Assembly (NCBI GenBank): GCA_019400425.1
Contig: JAFREE010000092.1
Span: forward strand, 32,418 to 96,417
Source: Hymenochaete sp. R1
Taxonomy: Eukaryota; Basidiomycota; Agaricomycetes; Hymenochaetales; Hymenochaetaceae
Reading direction: 5' to 3'
Length of the DNA stretch: 64,000 bases
Below, piece after piece: positions 47,868 to 59,430 of the stretch (its first letter is position 1; every line of letters begins with the position of its first letter). A program made the translations under genes and the position numbers. The notes under the pieces are model-generated. The model made no database searches, was not told the origin of the DNA, and was given only the letters and a program-made list of their open reading frames with translations.

Positions 47868-48452
47868 CTACATATCGGCGACGACGTCACGGGAAGACAG
47901 AACCTCAACATTCTCAAGGAGATTCTCGCCAAGCTCGCGGCCCGCGGAGAAGTCGTCATTGCTCACTTGAACGAGCTGGGTATCGTCACGAGCTTTGATA
48001 CCAGTGTTGAGGACATCTGCGTCCACCGTCGGCGAAACGTCATTATAATCGACTTTAACGATTCCCCTCCGCGTACGTTTGCTCGTATTGACCTTCGCCT
48101 CACGCAACGCATCGCGGGCAGCATCACGCGCCGCGTCCCTCGCCGCATCTCTCGCCAAATCGCGCGCAGCGGAGAAGTCGTCGTGCTTCGTATCGACGAG
48201 TTCACGTGAGTTGAGGATGCTGACGTTGAGGGCCGGGTCGACTGCGATGCTGGATATGTCAATGAGGCTGCCTGGAGAGAGAGCTGGTCCGGGGCCGCGA
48301 GCCTCGAGGGCGAGGGCGGCTGTGGCTGAAGGGGAGATGGCGGCGGAGGCTGCTGTTGCTGCTGTGAGGACGAGGGCGGCGGTAGGGGCTGCTGAGGCGC
48401 AGGCGGTGAAGGCGAGGAGAAGGTAGAAGGGGGCCTGAGTAAACGAGCGCAT
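47868..48452 (-). CDS. Secreted Ala/Arg-repeat protein, unknown function
   Basis: Single exon of 194 aa. The signal peptide is MRSFTQAPFYLLLAFTACAS with cleavage near residue 21. An Ala-rich segment follows. Residues 97-118 are near-perfect ARDA repeats, predicted to form a charged helix. The segment DDFSAARDLARD (91-102) recurs as DDFSAGRELGEN (166-177), each preceded by a VxxLxSR-like motif, so the protein has an internal duplication. Dibasic sites at KR (125-126) and RR (128-129) could be cut by a kexin-type protease between the two halves. No Cys-rich fold and no known domain. The + strand frames across the same DNA are shadows caused by the repeat. Confidence 0.75.
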   Translation of the reverse strand: MRSFTQAPFYLLLAFTACASAAPTAALVLTAATAASAAISPSATAALALEARGPGPALSPGSLIDISSIAVDPALNVSILNSRELVDTKHDDFSAARDLARDAARDAARDAARDALREAKVNTSKRTRRGIVKVDYNDVSPTVDADVLNTGIKARDDTQLVQVSNDDFSAGRELGENLLENVEVLSSRDVVADM

Positions 48453-49642
48453 TATCTTTCCGTAAGAATGAGGAAGATGTTTGAAATGAAAGCGAGGATG
48501 ATGGTCACAGAGACGACTGCGAAATTTCCTGTTAGGAGCGACGGTGAGGGGAATGAGAACAAGCTGGAGAACGAATGAGCCTCCAACGTCGATGGCTCGA
48601 AAGCATTTGTAGTCCTGAATATCTCCCCTCTACCTCCTAAGCTCCCTCTGTCTGTTGCCTCTATCCGCGAGAGCTGTGGTTCTAGCCAGATTCCTCCCCT
48701 TCCCACTTCCGCACAAGCTTAGCGCCGCCAGCTCTTCTTCCAGTCCCGACCAGTCGTTTGGCCCACGTAGATGCGTGCTAGAGCTTGGCATTGACGAGAA
48801 ACACCGAGCATTGGTGAAGATCCAGAATATAGCCAGAAGGCCTTAGCAGAAAGGTGGATGACTTCTTCGAATGTTTTGCGTGTTTGAGTTGAGAATGTCG
48901 CCATTCTTAGGTGGTAGAGAACTCACCCAATGGCTTCATGAATAGAACACCATCTTTTTTTAACACAGGAAAACAATCGTGCGTATCTCCTACGAAGAGC
49001 GTCGAGCGGCGTTACTCGTCCCAGAGGTGTTCTTTGGATTTCATTTCGTATCAGCTTCCAGACAATCCACTTCATTGATGCAAAAGTCCTTCTTTCTCCT
49101 TCGCTAGCTCAGTTTCTTTCTGTGCTTCGAATCGTTCCATTCCATTGCGAGAGTGTGATGGAGCCGCGAAGTGCTTGTGGCGGCGGTATATTGCGAAATT
49201 GATACTGAAAGTAGCCAAATACTAGTTTAGTAGTTATGAGGGTTGATGTCTCGGAACTCTTTGTGAATGTCGACTTGGAAGACCTCCGGGACGAGCAACG
49301 TGAAGGGAAGAGTTAGAGTATGAGCCGAAAATCGACAGCCCAAAGCCGAAGCTTCCGGAATGAGCCGTATTAGTCAGAATATTAGACTTGGAGAGATAGA
49401 CGCCCATCCATCCAACGCTTTGAAATAAAATCAAAGCATGCGCATGCATACGCATATAAATAATCTAAAGCCTAAAGGCACGCATATGAAAGTGAAACCA
49501 TATATTCCAACAACGGTGATACGAGTATAAGTACAAAACTTCGACAATCATACGCAATACGCTCCAGCCCCTTACCTCTATATGCCCTTTCTAATTTCCT
49601 CATCCACCAAATCCAAATTTATCACCAATCTACCCGCCCGCC
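48453..49642. other. Intergenic region
   Basis: 1.2 kb between the start of the secreted repeat protein and the 3' end of the F-box gene (both minus). No domain-bearing frame. Simple CATATG/CGCATA-rich stretch near 49436-49490. Confidence 0.5.
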
Positions 49643-51784
49643 TCAAACCGGCTCTGTCTCTGGCCATATCTTCCCGTCAATATCAGCGCCAGCAATATCG
49701 TTCTCCTCCCCTGAGACCAGGTCTACAGGCGAGAAATCCACCCTCACGATCCCCTTCCTCGCATCCTCATGGTCCTCCTCTATCGCCTCTGGTACCAAAA
49801 ACCCTTCCTCTAACTCCGCCCTCCGCCTCGCCGGTGCATCCTCGTCACCCTCTATTGCCCCCCGCCACTCGTCGAGAGCAGAGACGCTCCAGTCCAGCCA
49901 GACGGCCGTGCGCGTCATCTTGATGCAGCTAATGAGGCGCAAGGGAAGGAGGTACGTGAACGCGAGGAGCTTGTAGGCCGTAAGATGTGGGTATATGGGC
50001 GGGTTAGGCGGGATGGTGCCGTAGTGTTTGTGCGGGGTGAGTATGGGCTGATGCCGAGGGGTGGAGGAGTGGAGGGCGAAGATGAAGATGCCGTTGACCG
50101 TTTGAACGCACAGTCGGTCATGCTCAAACGCAAGGTTATGCGCCCCGCTGCCCATGTCTATCCGCAGGGTGATCTCGCCAAACGTGCATTCTCCACGTGC
50201 GACACGCTCGAAGCCTCGAACGATGTACACGATCCCAAGCGCGGTCGTCGCTACGAAATCCTCTCCTGACGGCGAAACGTGCACTACGAGAGATATTATC
50301 GGTCAGTAAGTGATGGGACAGAGAGATGAGAGAGCCATTTACCAGCAGTGAAAGCCTGACGATCTAATCCGTATCTCACCACCGCGGAGCCACTTTCGAT
50401 GAGTCGAGGAGCAGTTATCGCAAATTCCTGCATCGACCCCTGCGCGGTCGCCGGACTCAACGCCTGATTCAGCCTTGCGGCATAATGCTTCACGAGCTGC
50501 GGCAATCGCAAATTCGGGTCCATTTGCGGGAAACGCAGTATCCGGTTGGCTTCGAACTGCGTAGAGGAGTGAACATGGCAATTTGGCGCCGAAGACGAGG
50601 ATGAGAGGTTTTTGCGAGGGAGGATAAGGATGCCGTAGGGTGTGCAGATGAAGGCATGTCGTGCGCCGAGTTCGACGTAGTGAATGTGGACGTGGCCTGA
50701 AGTTCCATCCATGGCGTTCATTCCTGCTACCTCATATGGGTTGTTGGGTAAAGGTATAGTCTCTATGAGGGTTGCGGATGGTACATCGAATAGGTACACG
50801 ACCTGGCCAAATTCGGAGCCTGCAAGTAATGTCGGATACACTATCGTAGAATTGGCGTTAGCTATTCCACTTATACGAGACCTGAAAGCTCACGGACCGA
50901 AGCGATAAGCTCTGGGGCTACGTTCGGGTGTAAAGAGAGCCCAAGGCCTGAACTCTGGAAGTGTACTCCCCACCGGCGGGTCGGGCTGAATGGAAAATTG
51001 CGTTCCGTCTGGCCCATAGACCTTGCCGACGTGAGGGCTTACACCATCTAAGAAGTCCGGGTCGGCCTCAGAGCGAAGACGCCAGACCTCGAGCGAGTGC
51101 GGATGGATGCGGTCAAAGATGAGGTAACCCTTGTCGTACTCGCAATGCGCATATTGACGGACGTAGTCCTGTTCGTGATACAAATTTAAATAGTTGAAAA
51201 AACGTCGGCAGCAGAAGGGAAATGCTACCTCTGGAAGCTCCCATAACGGTCTATCGTTATCCATGTCCGTCACTCTTAACCCGCCGTTGCGATGGGTGGA
51301 GATGATAATGCGCGCTCCAGGTCGTTCGTCCAGCTTGAAGCGGTGAATATCAGGTTCCGTATTTTCATATAGCCTATAAGAGGGTGCTTTCCCTCTCCCC
51401 TCCCAGTTCTTCTCCAGTCCAAATGCTGTCTGGCCTTCATATCGAATGTAACAGTGACGGAGGTACATGTTAGACAAGCGTTTGTATGCGGCTTAGCGGT
51501 GACACACTACGCCATTTGCAACAAAACAACTCACAGAGTTCTTTCCAAGTCTTCTCGACTTCATCGTCTAGCCTCATGCCCATCAGTTCCGAGAGTCCGC
51601 TCTGAGCCGACTGGCCTGGCTGGATGAATTCATGATAAATCGCAGCGGCCAAATAGATGCTCTGCTCATTGACGTGCACGATGTCGTTCCAAATCGGGTG
51701 GACGAGCTGGCATGTGTGTATGTCACGGATGTGGAGGTGGGATAAGATAGCTATCACGACTTCTGCTGGGAGAGTTTGGAACAT
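49643..51784 (-). CDS. F-box protein with propeller-like C-terminal region
   Basis: The N terminus from 51784 is an F-box: TLPAEVVIAILSHLHIRDIH, then CQLVHPIWNDIV. This binds Skp1 in an SCF ubiquitin ligase, while the rest of the protein should select the substrate. The spliced product continues WKELSAYKRLSNMYLRHCYIRY, then segments such as TLLAGSEFGQVVYLFDVP and EDFVATTALGIVYIVRG, which look like WD-type beta-propeller blades of weak match. Three introns or more; one donor near 50895 reads GTCCGT, unusual but needed for the frame. Total about 650 aa. Head to head with the SNARE gene. Substrate unknown. Confidence 0.85.
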
Positions 51785-52028
51785 GGCGGGGTGTGTCGCA
51801 TGAAGGATGATTCAGTGAAGCTACTCTGCAGTAAGAAGAGGAGATGATCGTGTCGAGGGTTTCGACTGGATTGATTATGTAACCAGTCTTTCGGCATTGC
51901 GATGACTTTTCTTAATATAGAAAGTTGATCGTCGATCATTTTGACCAGCAGACAGGACTGAACAGCCTCAGAATAACTGCGAGCTTTGCTTCAACGAACA
52001 ACTACCCGGCAACCAGCACCCCAGAGCC
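51785..52028. promoter_or_regulatory. Bidirectional promoter, F-box / Qc-SNARE
   Basis: 244 bp between the two divergent start codons. It must contain both core promoters. No TATA box is obvious. Confidence 0.65.
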
Positions 52029-53034
52029 ATGTCGCTCGCCAAACTTACTTCGTTGTCAACCCAAACGCTATCAAGTCTCTTAGAACGTCAACGCCTGTAC
52101 TCGCTCTCACAACAACCGCCAGCATCAAGCACTCAGGCCATACTACGGAACCTCGCGCAGCTGCGGAGCGGGATCTTGGCTCTCGAAGCGAGGCTGGTTG
52201 AAGAGGATAGAGACAAAGACGCGCTGTTCTCGGGCGCAAATGGGAACGGGAATGGGAAGAATAATAGGTCGGAAAAGGAGGCAGTTGCGTTGTTGAGGAA
52301 CCAGTTTGGGAGGATGAGAGGGATGTTGGGGCCCGATGCGGAGGGTGTTGATCCGTGAGCTTCCTTCCATCTACATTCTGCCTTTCGTATGTTGAGCTCA
52401 TTGGTACTTCTCGTGTCTTTGGGATGAAGTCTAACCCCTCCCCTACCGCCTCCGAAAGCACAAAATGAAGCAACGTCAGATACATCACTCGTCGCGCCCA
52501 CGCCTTTACATGTCAAGCCCCAGCCCTTCGTACCCTACTCAGACGAGCCTCCCCCTTCTCCTTCACCTGACCGGGAAACGGCAGGCCCAGGCCAAATGTT
52601 GGAACAGCAACGTCTGATAATGGAAGGTAAGTAGAATCAATATTTGTTTCCACGTTGACCGGTACTCATGGTGCTCGCAATTTACAATTCAATTCCAATT
52701 CTTAAACTAAATAGAACAAGATACACACCTAGAAGACCTAACTCGCTCCGTGACTCGCCAACACGGCATCTCGCTGCAGATTAACTCGGAACTTGACGTA
52801 CATAATGAAATGCTTGGATCACTCGACACCGACGTGGAACGGACTTCAGGACGGCTTGGCCAGGCTAGGAAAAAGTTGGATCGATTCAGGAGAGGTGTAA
52901 AAGGGAATAGTGAGTGAACATTGCCGATTCAATTATTCCGGTACTGATTGCGATTCTTGGATCAAGTGTCGACGTATATCATCGCTGGTCTTATCTTCAT
53001 ATTATTAATTTTGATAATTATCTTCAAGACGTGA
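52029..53034 (+). CDS. Qc-SNARE, syntaxin-8/Syn8-like
   Basis: Four exons (52029-52354, 52430-52626, 52715-52909, 52967-53034) sum to a 261-aa protein. The SNARE helix runs from EQDTHLEDLTRSVTRQHGIS to LGQARKKLDRFRRGVKGN; the central-layer residue appears to be Gln in the QINSELDVHN segment. A single C-terminal membrane anchor, MSTYIIAGLIFILLILIIIF, follows with only two residues after it. This is a tail-anchored Qc-SNARE layout. It should act in endosome or vacuole fusion. A Pro-rich linker (residues ~110-160) precedes the SNARE motif. Exon 2 acceptor GATGAAG was chosen because it is the only one that fits the phase of the strong GTGAGC donor. Confidence 0.9.
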
Positions 53035-53268
53035 TCATTGTGTCCGACTAACCGCGTTCTGTTCATGCTATCGGTCTCATCATTTTGGAACGTGGATAGT
53101 TCCTTTTCGTTTTGTTCTACCCTTCTTGCGCATCTGAATTGTGTGAGGATGTATTATTATGGATCTGATATCAAATTATTTAATAATGAATATGCGATGT
53201 CTTTTTTGGTGAATGGGATGAACCTGAAAAATTAAGGTCCTTCTAAGTACAAAAAACCCTCGTCCATC

Positions 53269-54573
53269 CTAAAACACGCTATTCCTCGCCATCTGTGTCC
53301 TCAAACTCGTCCCCTTCATCTCCCCAGCAGCGACCGCACTAGCCGCTTTCCCCATCCTCACTCCCTCGATCCTCCTCGTTTCTTCCCTCCTCTCTGGCAC
53401 CTGCGCTAGCTGGCTCTTGCTGCGCATCCGTGGCCGCACTTTGTTGTACCACTCCCAGCTGAGTCGCATTAGCTCGCCGTCGGCTTCGAAGGGTGAGGGG
53501 ATCTCGGAGTATTCGTAGCGTGCGGTGGGGCGCCGTACGAAGACGGCGGAGCAGGTAGCAAAGGAGACTTCGATGTAGGCGGGGAGGAAGATGAAGGGGG
53601 CAGCGTAGGGAGGCAGGTTGAAGGGGGTTAGGGAGCTGGTTTTACTTGGTGGTTCGCTTGATTTGGGAGAGGGGGTCATTGTGGGTTCGGAAGTGCTCTT
53701 GACAGGCTTTAACTCGGACTCGGAGGAAGCTTCCGCCTCGACTACCGACTCTGGCTCCGCCTCAGCTTCGTTAGCTTCGGGGTACATTTCTGACTCCGTT
53801 TCCGACTCTGACTTCGCCTTGGATGACCCTTCGGGCTGCAGAAATCGGATTGCTTTTGGGTTGACCGTAATCATATCTCCAGGCGCCAGTCGTGTATTGG
53901 CATTCGTGTGCTACAGTATATAAAGCTTATGTTCAGCAACGCCCTTTTTACACGAAGAGGGGAAAAAATGCTGTACCTTTTTACCGTTCAACATAACGTC
54001 GCCGTGTATGACCATTCTTCGTGCCTCGTAAACCGAGTGCGCAAAACAGCACCGAAACACAAAGACGTCAACCCTTCTCTCGACTTCCTCATACATCAAG
54101 CTCGCAACTGGTGCCAACGCAAGCTTCTCCTCCTCTTCCCGCCTCTTCCTCTCCAGCACCGCCTGGCGATCCCTCAAAGCCCAACTATTCAGCGCCTCCG
54201 TATCATCCCTCTTGCTCGAGTACGAAGCTGTTGTCGGCGTAGAGGACGACGAGGACGCGTGAGGCCGGACATCCGGGAGCGTCGAGGGGAGGTACCACCG
54301 CTTGAAAACCTTCTCATTAATGAAGTCCCCGTGATACGCCCGCGTGAGCTGTTTTGCCTTCCAGCGCTGCTGAAAAAGAGTCGCGCCGGAGTTGGTGAAG
54401 ACGGTTTCTTGCTGGAGCTCGGTCAGAGAGCGCCGGTAGAGGTTGTATAGGTTTCGCGGGTGCCAGCTCTGCAAATCCTGAGTGAGTCCTTGGTTGGTCG
54501 GCGGTGAGAAGTGGAACGAGCTTACCATCCGCGGTAAGGCTCTTCTGATTCCGTACACATTCTTGTCTCTCAT
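53269..54573 (-). CDS. NAM9: Mitochondrial ribosomal protein uS4m
   Basis: Three exons (54526-54573, 53977-54477, 53269-53910). The start [16 protein letters not shown] splices to [18 protein letters not shown], the normal Nam9 beginning. The S4 RNA-binding domain is [16 protein letters not shown], then after an intron ending at 53911 [20 protein letters not shown]. It builds the small subunit of the mitochondrial ribosome. The C-terminal extension carries a long acidic Ser/Glu stretch (about 53700-53860) and ends in a conserved Pro/Arg-rich region, as in other fungal uS4m. No classical targeting peptide is obvious. Convergent with the SNARE gene. Confidence 0.94.
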
Positions 54574-55446
54574 GGTCTCCGCAAGGGCGACTTCTGGTTC
54601 TGGTGCTCACGAGAGCAATCGTGTCGATAAGTAGAAGTTGCGCTCACGGAGACTCCGCGTTCTGCACGAAGGTCGAAAAGACAAAGTGATCGACGCGATC
54701 GACGTCTTTTCCGATCCGAAACAGGACAGGCAAGCTCGAATCTTTTGCTTTTGCAATCTCTCACTTCGAAAGTCTGACTCGGACTCGGAATAGGACCACG
54801 AAACGCTGCTTTTTATGTTGTATGAATCCTCAATCCTCAAAACTGACCTTCTCTCAGGGCGATATGCTCGGTGCTAACACTCGACTCGAGACGTAGTTTC
54901 AGACGCCTACACCAGACGCCTACACCTGAAGCGCGATCGCGAGTCGCCTTTCTCAACGTTGATGGAAGCATTATTAGTAGTGCACGCGGAGCGATTATGG
55001 CGCCAGCACCGAACGTCTATGTGAATCGATGGACTTTAAAAGCTCGTCGGGACTGCCGGCAGTGCCCTCGTGATCAACTGCTTCCACCTTCGAGGCTGTA
55101 TTAATGCTTCACTGGTATGTTATCTATAGCATTTTCCCGGTCCGTTCTCAGGCCATCGGAAGCTAAAGATTGTTATAATAGATTCTTGCATTCGATTGGC
55201 CTTCAGATCCACTCAAACGGCGAGAGAATGCTTTGTCTCCGACCACATGTTTCATCCATCAATAAGTCGAACTTGATCATTTTTCCCGGCCTACCCGCTG
55301 CTTCATCTTTTTCTCTTTCTATTTCCTATACCGGAGGAAATGTATAAATGCTTGTGACGCCTCGCCAGAGACGTCGGACTTGTTTCCTCAGACATTCGCA
55401 ACTCGCCATCCGACGCATACCAACACCCGTCGCGGTCTCCATTAGA
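54574..55446. other. Divergent promoter region, uS4m / carboxylesterase 1
   Basis: 873 bp between the uS4m start (-) and the esterase 1 start (+). A TATAAAT element lies at 55343-55349. Only short open frames are present. Confidence 0.55.
55343..55349 (+). promoter_or_regulatory. TATA box of carboxylesterase 1
   Basis: TATAAAT about 98 bp upstream of the signal-peptide ATG at 55447. It overlaps an in-frame upstream ATG (55348), which makes that ATG an unlikely start. Confidence 0.55.
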
Positions 55447-57836
55447 ATGCTAAACTTCCTTGCCTTGGTCGGCCTCACCTTCAGCCATCTTGCCCTTGCT
55501 CAAACCAGCTCTCCACCCATTGTCGATCTTGGATATGCAACGTACCAAGGCGTCTTCGATGCTACCGCAAATCAAACAAACTTCCTTGGTGTCCGTTATG
55601 CCGCGCCTCCTGTTGGTTCGTCATAACTCATGGGGACATCCTTTGCATCGACACTCACTGACTTATTTGTCTTCAAAATAGGCAACCTTCGTTTCCAAGC
55701 TCCGGCTCCACCTTTAAACATGTCATCTTTGGGTGTACAAATGGCAGATACTCAGCCTGCGGGATGCCCGGAGGCGGGTATGGGCGAGAACATCACCACT
55801 CCGTTCCGTAGTGACCTTTCGCGAAGGCAAAGCACTGATCCCGAGGACTGTTTGATGCTGAAGTATGTCATTCTACTTATTTGCTTGAACTATTAGTAAT
55901 GATGTCACTTCCAGTGTGTTTGTCTCAGGGCCGCTGGATTCTACTGCTAAGATGCCGGTCATTGTGTTTATACACGGTGGAGGGTATGTGAACGTATATG
56001 GCCAAAATTATGGATTCTGCTGATTGTTTATGCTCAGGTATGTCGCTCTGAGCACTGCAGGCATGAGCGGTGACAATTTGATCACTGAGGCGGGAGGTGG
56101 CCTTGTCGTGGTCAATATGGAGTACCGGCTCGGCGTCTTTGGTGAGTGCTTCGCTATAATTGAGACTGTGAGGAAGTTGGACCCATAGGACATTAGGGTT
56201 CCTTCCGGGTTCTCAGGTGAAGCAGAAAGGTGCCCTGAATGCGGGATTGCGTGCGTATACACACGTCAGCCGTATTGGTAATTTTTGACAAGTATCATGC
56301 AGTCGACCAACAAGCTGTCTTGCAATGGGTACAACAAAACGTAAGAAAGGATAAGGTAGCTTTTCAACATAGACTTACTCCATGATTCGTCAATAGATCC
56401 ATCTTTTCGGCGGTGATCCTAGCGAAGTCACCATTTGGGGTGAATCAGCAGGTTCGGGAAATTTTTCGTTCATGAAGAATGTGTTTGCTGATGAAGATAT
56501 TTTAGGCGCTGGATCTGTCATGCAGCATATGCTTGCACATGGTGGAAACACGCAGCCTCCTCTTTTCAAAGGCGCCATGACGAGCTCCACATTCCTCCCT
56601 TCTCAGTACAACTTCGATGATCCTGTCCCTGAGGTGATAATCTAGACTGGTCTGTTGATGGACAGGCGCTGATATCAGTGCTTCCCTTCAGCAACTTTAT
56701 GAGTCATTTGTTCAGCTTACTGGGTACGTTGTGCTTCTATTGCATTGGAAGACAGTCTTTTTTTTCTCATGGCTAAAAACAGCTGCTCGGGCGCTAATGA
56801 TACATTCGAATGCCTCGTCAATGCTGATGAAGGGGCACTAGAAGGGGCAAATGTGGTAATCAACGAGTCTGGATTCTTCGGCACGTTCGTCCTTGTACCG
56901 GTAGTTGATGGAGACTTCATTGTTGAGTCGCCGACCCAAACAATCCTCAAAGGCCAGCTCAATGGCGTTAGTACCATCATCATCCATGAAGAAGTTATGC
57001 ATGCTCATGCTATAGCTACTTTTAGGAACGCCTGTTGACGGTGACGAATACGTTCGAAGGCACTATTTTTGTCAACTCGACCTTCTCTACGGAGATGACA
57101 GTAACGGACTACGTCACGCAGTTGTTCCCCCTATTCAACCAGACAATAGTAAATGCCACAGTGGCGCAGTACACGGATATAGGCCTGAACACCGTCAATG
57201 ATCAGGCGATTGGTATTATGGGAGAATGTGCGTAGATCGGATGTTCAACAGTGCTCTAATTGGCTAAGAAGAATCTTAGCTATTTTTATTTGCCCGACCT
57301 ATCTATTACTTCATAATTTTGACGGCCCATCGTTCAAGGTATGTCTGTGGTTCCTATGTCAAGACTCCAGTCTAAATAGTGTTGCCTAGGGCGAATTTGC
57401 CATCCCTCCCGGCACACATGGCAGTGATGTAGCGTATTATTTCCCGAATGGAGTGTATGTGAAAATAACGCACCTAAATAAAGTTATTGACATTTTTTCA
57501 TTTCACAGAACCCCGGCCTTTGGGGATCCACAATTCGATGCTTCCTTCGCGGGAGCTTTTACTGCCTTCTCAAAGTCAGGCGACCCCAACGTGCATCCTG
57601 TACCGACGGTGATCACGCCAACTTGGAACCAATTCAATGTCAGCAACACGGAGATGCTGTTCAATAGGACAGAGGACTTCAAGCCAGATATCCGGGCGAT
57701 TTCGACTGACCCGGGTTTGTTGGAGCGCTGCGCGTGAGTCGCATCTAGTTTATCAAAGAAGTCTTGATGTCTTACTCAAAAGTCCCGTTTTGCACATAGG
57801 TTTTGGCAGAGTGTTGCTCCTCTTGCTGCGCAGTGA
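55447..57836 (+). CDS. Secreted type-B carboxylesterase/lipase 1
   Basis: The signal peptide is MLNFLALVGLTFSHLALAQ. Alpha/beta-hydrolase landmarks are complete: NFLGVRYAAPPVG, NLRFQAP, the Cys-containing PAGCPE, oxyanion loop VFIHGGGY, nucleophile elbow VTIWGESAG (Ser), and the catalytic-His segment GTHGSDVAYYFPNG. The enzyme should hydrolyse carboxylic esters or lipids outside the cell, like Candida rugosa-type lipases. The gene has about a dozen short introns. The C terminus reads FWQSVAPLAAQ. Two Cys after exon boundaries (CSGANDTFEC) suggest a disulphide. It has a tandem paralogue 1.6 kb downstream. Confidence 0.94.
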
Positions 57837-59430
57837 CGTGCTGCACGAAGCCATCTTGGAGTTTAAGTGGTCGTGTCCTCGTCACAAATAAGCGCGTAAC
57901 CCATTAGCAGTGGTACAATCAGGTCTCATTGTTTTATATTTTGAACAAAGCAGTTGTTGGGATCTCCTCCACAACCATCTCTACGTCATACATACGCGAC
58001 CATGGCGGCGCTGACTCGGGATGCCGAAGTTTACATTGCTGTCTCACACAGCGCCCAAAACTTTGAACAGCTGTCAATCAATCTAGTGTCAAGGTCATTA
58101 CGTTTAAATCGGGAAATTGGTAGGAACCTAATATAATTTCAAACGTGAGTACCCAACGGTACCGAGGCACTCAAGAGATCCGTCAGATCTATCCCTTCTC
58201 TTTCAATGAGAAGGATCGTTGAAAAGGCCAAGGAACTGATGTTGCACATTAATCAGTGCAGCTCTTGTCTTCGAAAGAACCTGATCGGTCTCACAGAGGC
58301 CATTTCGCACTTCCTCGCCTCAGATCTCAAGTCTGATGTCTAGGGCTATGCTTTGGCGTATAATGACGTTACTACTGGAGGTCACCCATTGTGTTTTTTT
58401 TTGTTGATTAACAAGACTTGCACTTCGGTACGCAGGTGATGGTGGAGCATGTCCCGGACTCAAACATACGGTGACGTCTGCAGCACACACCGATTCTTAC
58501 CACTCAAATGCGCACTCACATTCCTGCTCCCCGACATCCTCTTCTTCAGCACCGGCTGCTCCTGCTACTGACGCAAGCTCACTAGCTCTGCGTCATTCTG
58601 GCGACCTTGAGGAGCAGGAGGCGACTACTCCACTCCCTTCGATCCTATCATTATGATGAACGCCGTCAATCGTACTCGAGATACTCGCAATTGCCAAATT
58701 AGCGATAGTTTCTCGTCGGTCGATTAATAGGAACGTATCGGTGTGGTATGGTGGCTAAATGTTACGATATGAGGCGGCCTCACCGTACCTCAGATCCGCG
58801 TACCATCCGCGGCGCATATTTAATCCGTCGGACTCGGATTGAATGTCAAACAACCAAAAATCTGCGAATTTGAGTCCATCGGCCATCGGATGTGGATCCG
58901 CATGCTCTGGACGATGGGAATAGGAGTCGCGCTTAAGCAGTTCTGATCAAGAAGTAAACTATATATTTATATATGTAGTCTCGAGCCAATCCGGGCTGGG
59001 CTCATCTTTTGATGAATCCTAGAGAGGTATGTATATTGGTGACGATCAGTGCCTTTCTAAACCTGTATGCCATCGGTCGTACCTTGAGTATGGATGTCAC
59101 CCGACGGGCCGATTTGGTCACTGGTACGTTGTTTGAGGAGCCGTGTACCTCGTCATTGGATGACGAACACATTTTCTATTCCAGCGCCCTCCTTGACGTC
59201 GGCCCTCACAACTACAAGGGAATGCTCGGACGGCATAATATCTTGGGCGATGGCGTTCATTAATCAGTTGCACTTTGATCCTGTCATTGAAGCTCCTCGC
59301 ATCCCTTTCTCCTGACAAACGTTGGGTTTATTTGCTCATACAAAACAATAAAAGGCCTTACAAGAATTGCCAGACTTCAAGGTACCTTGGTTTGGTATCC
59401 GACGCAGAACACCATCATAACCTACTCATA
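57837..59430. other. Spacer between the tandem esterases
   Basis: 1.6 kb. The open frame from 58003 reads MAALTRDAEVYIAVSHSAQN with downstream interrupted frames to about 58656; I see a faint resemblance to the 14-3-3 N terminus, too weak to call. A second frame at 59009-59263 has no domain. This could be a decayed gene inserted between or left by the duplication. Confidence 0.45.

Noticed and set aside
47841..48426. Plus-strand open frames over the secreted repeat protein
   Set aside because: The minus-strand frame has a signal peptide, regular repeats and a clean start/stop; the plus frames are shadows of the ARDA repeat.
55348..55446. Upstream in-frame ATG for carboxylesterase 1
   Set aside because: It overlaps the TATA box, adds a basic stretch before the signal peptide, and esterase 2 has no such extension.
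58003..58136. 14-3-3 pseudogene
   Set aside because: The likeness covers about 25 residues and lacks the conserved later helices, so it is not strong enough to call.
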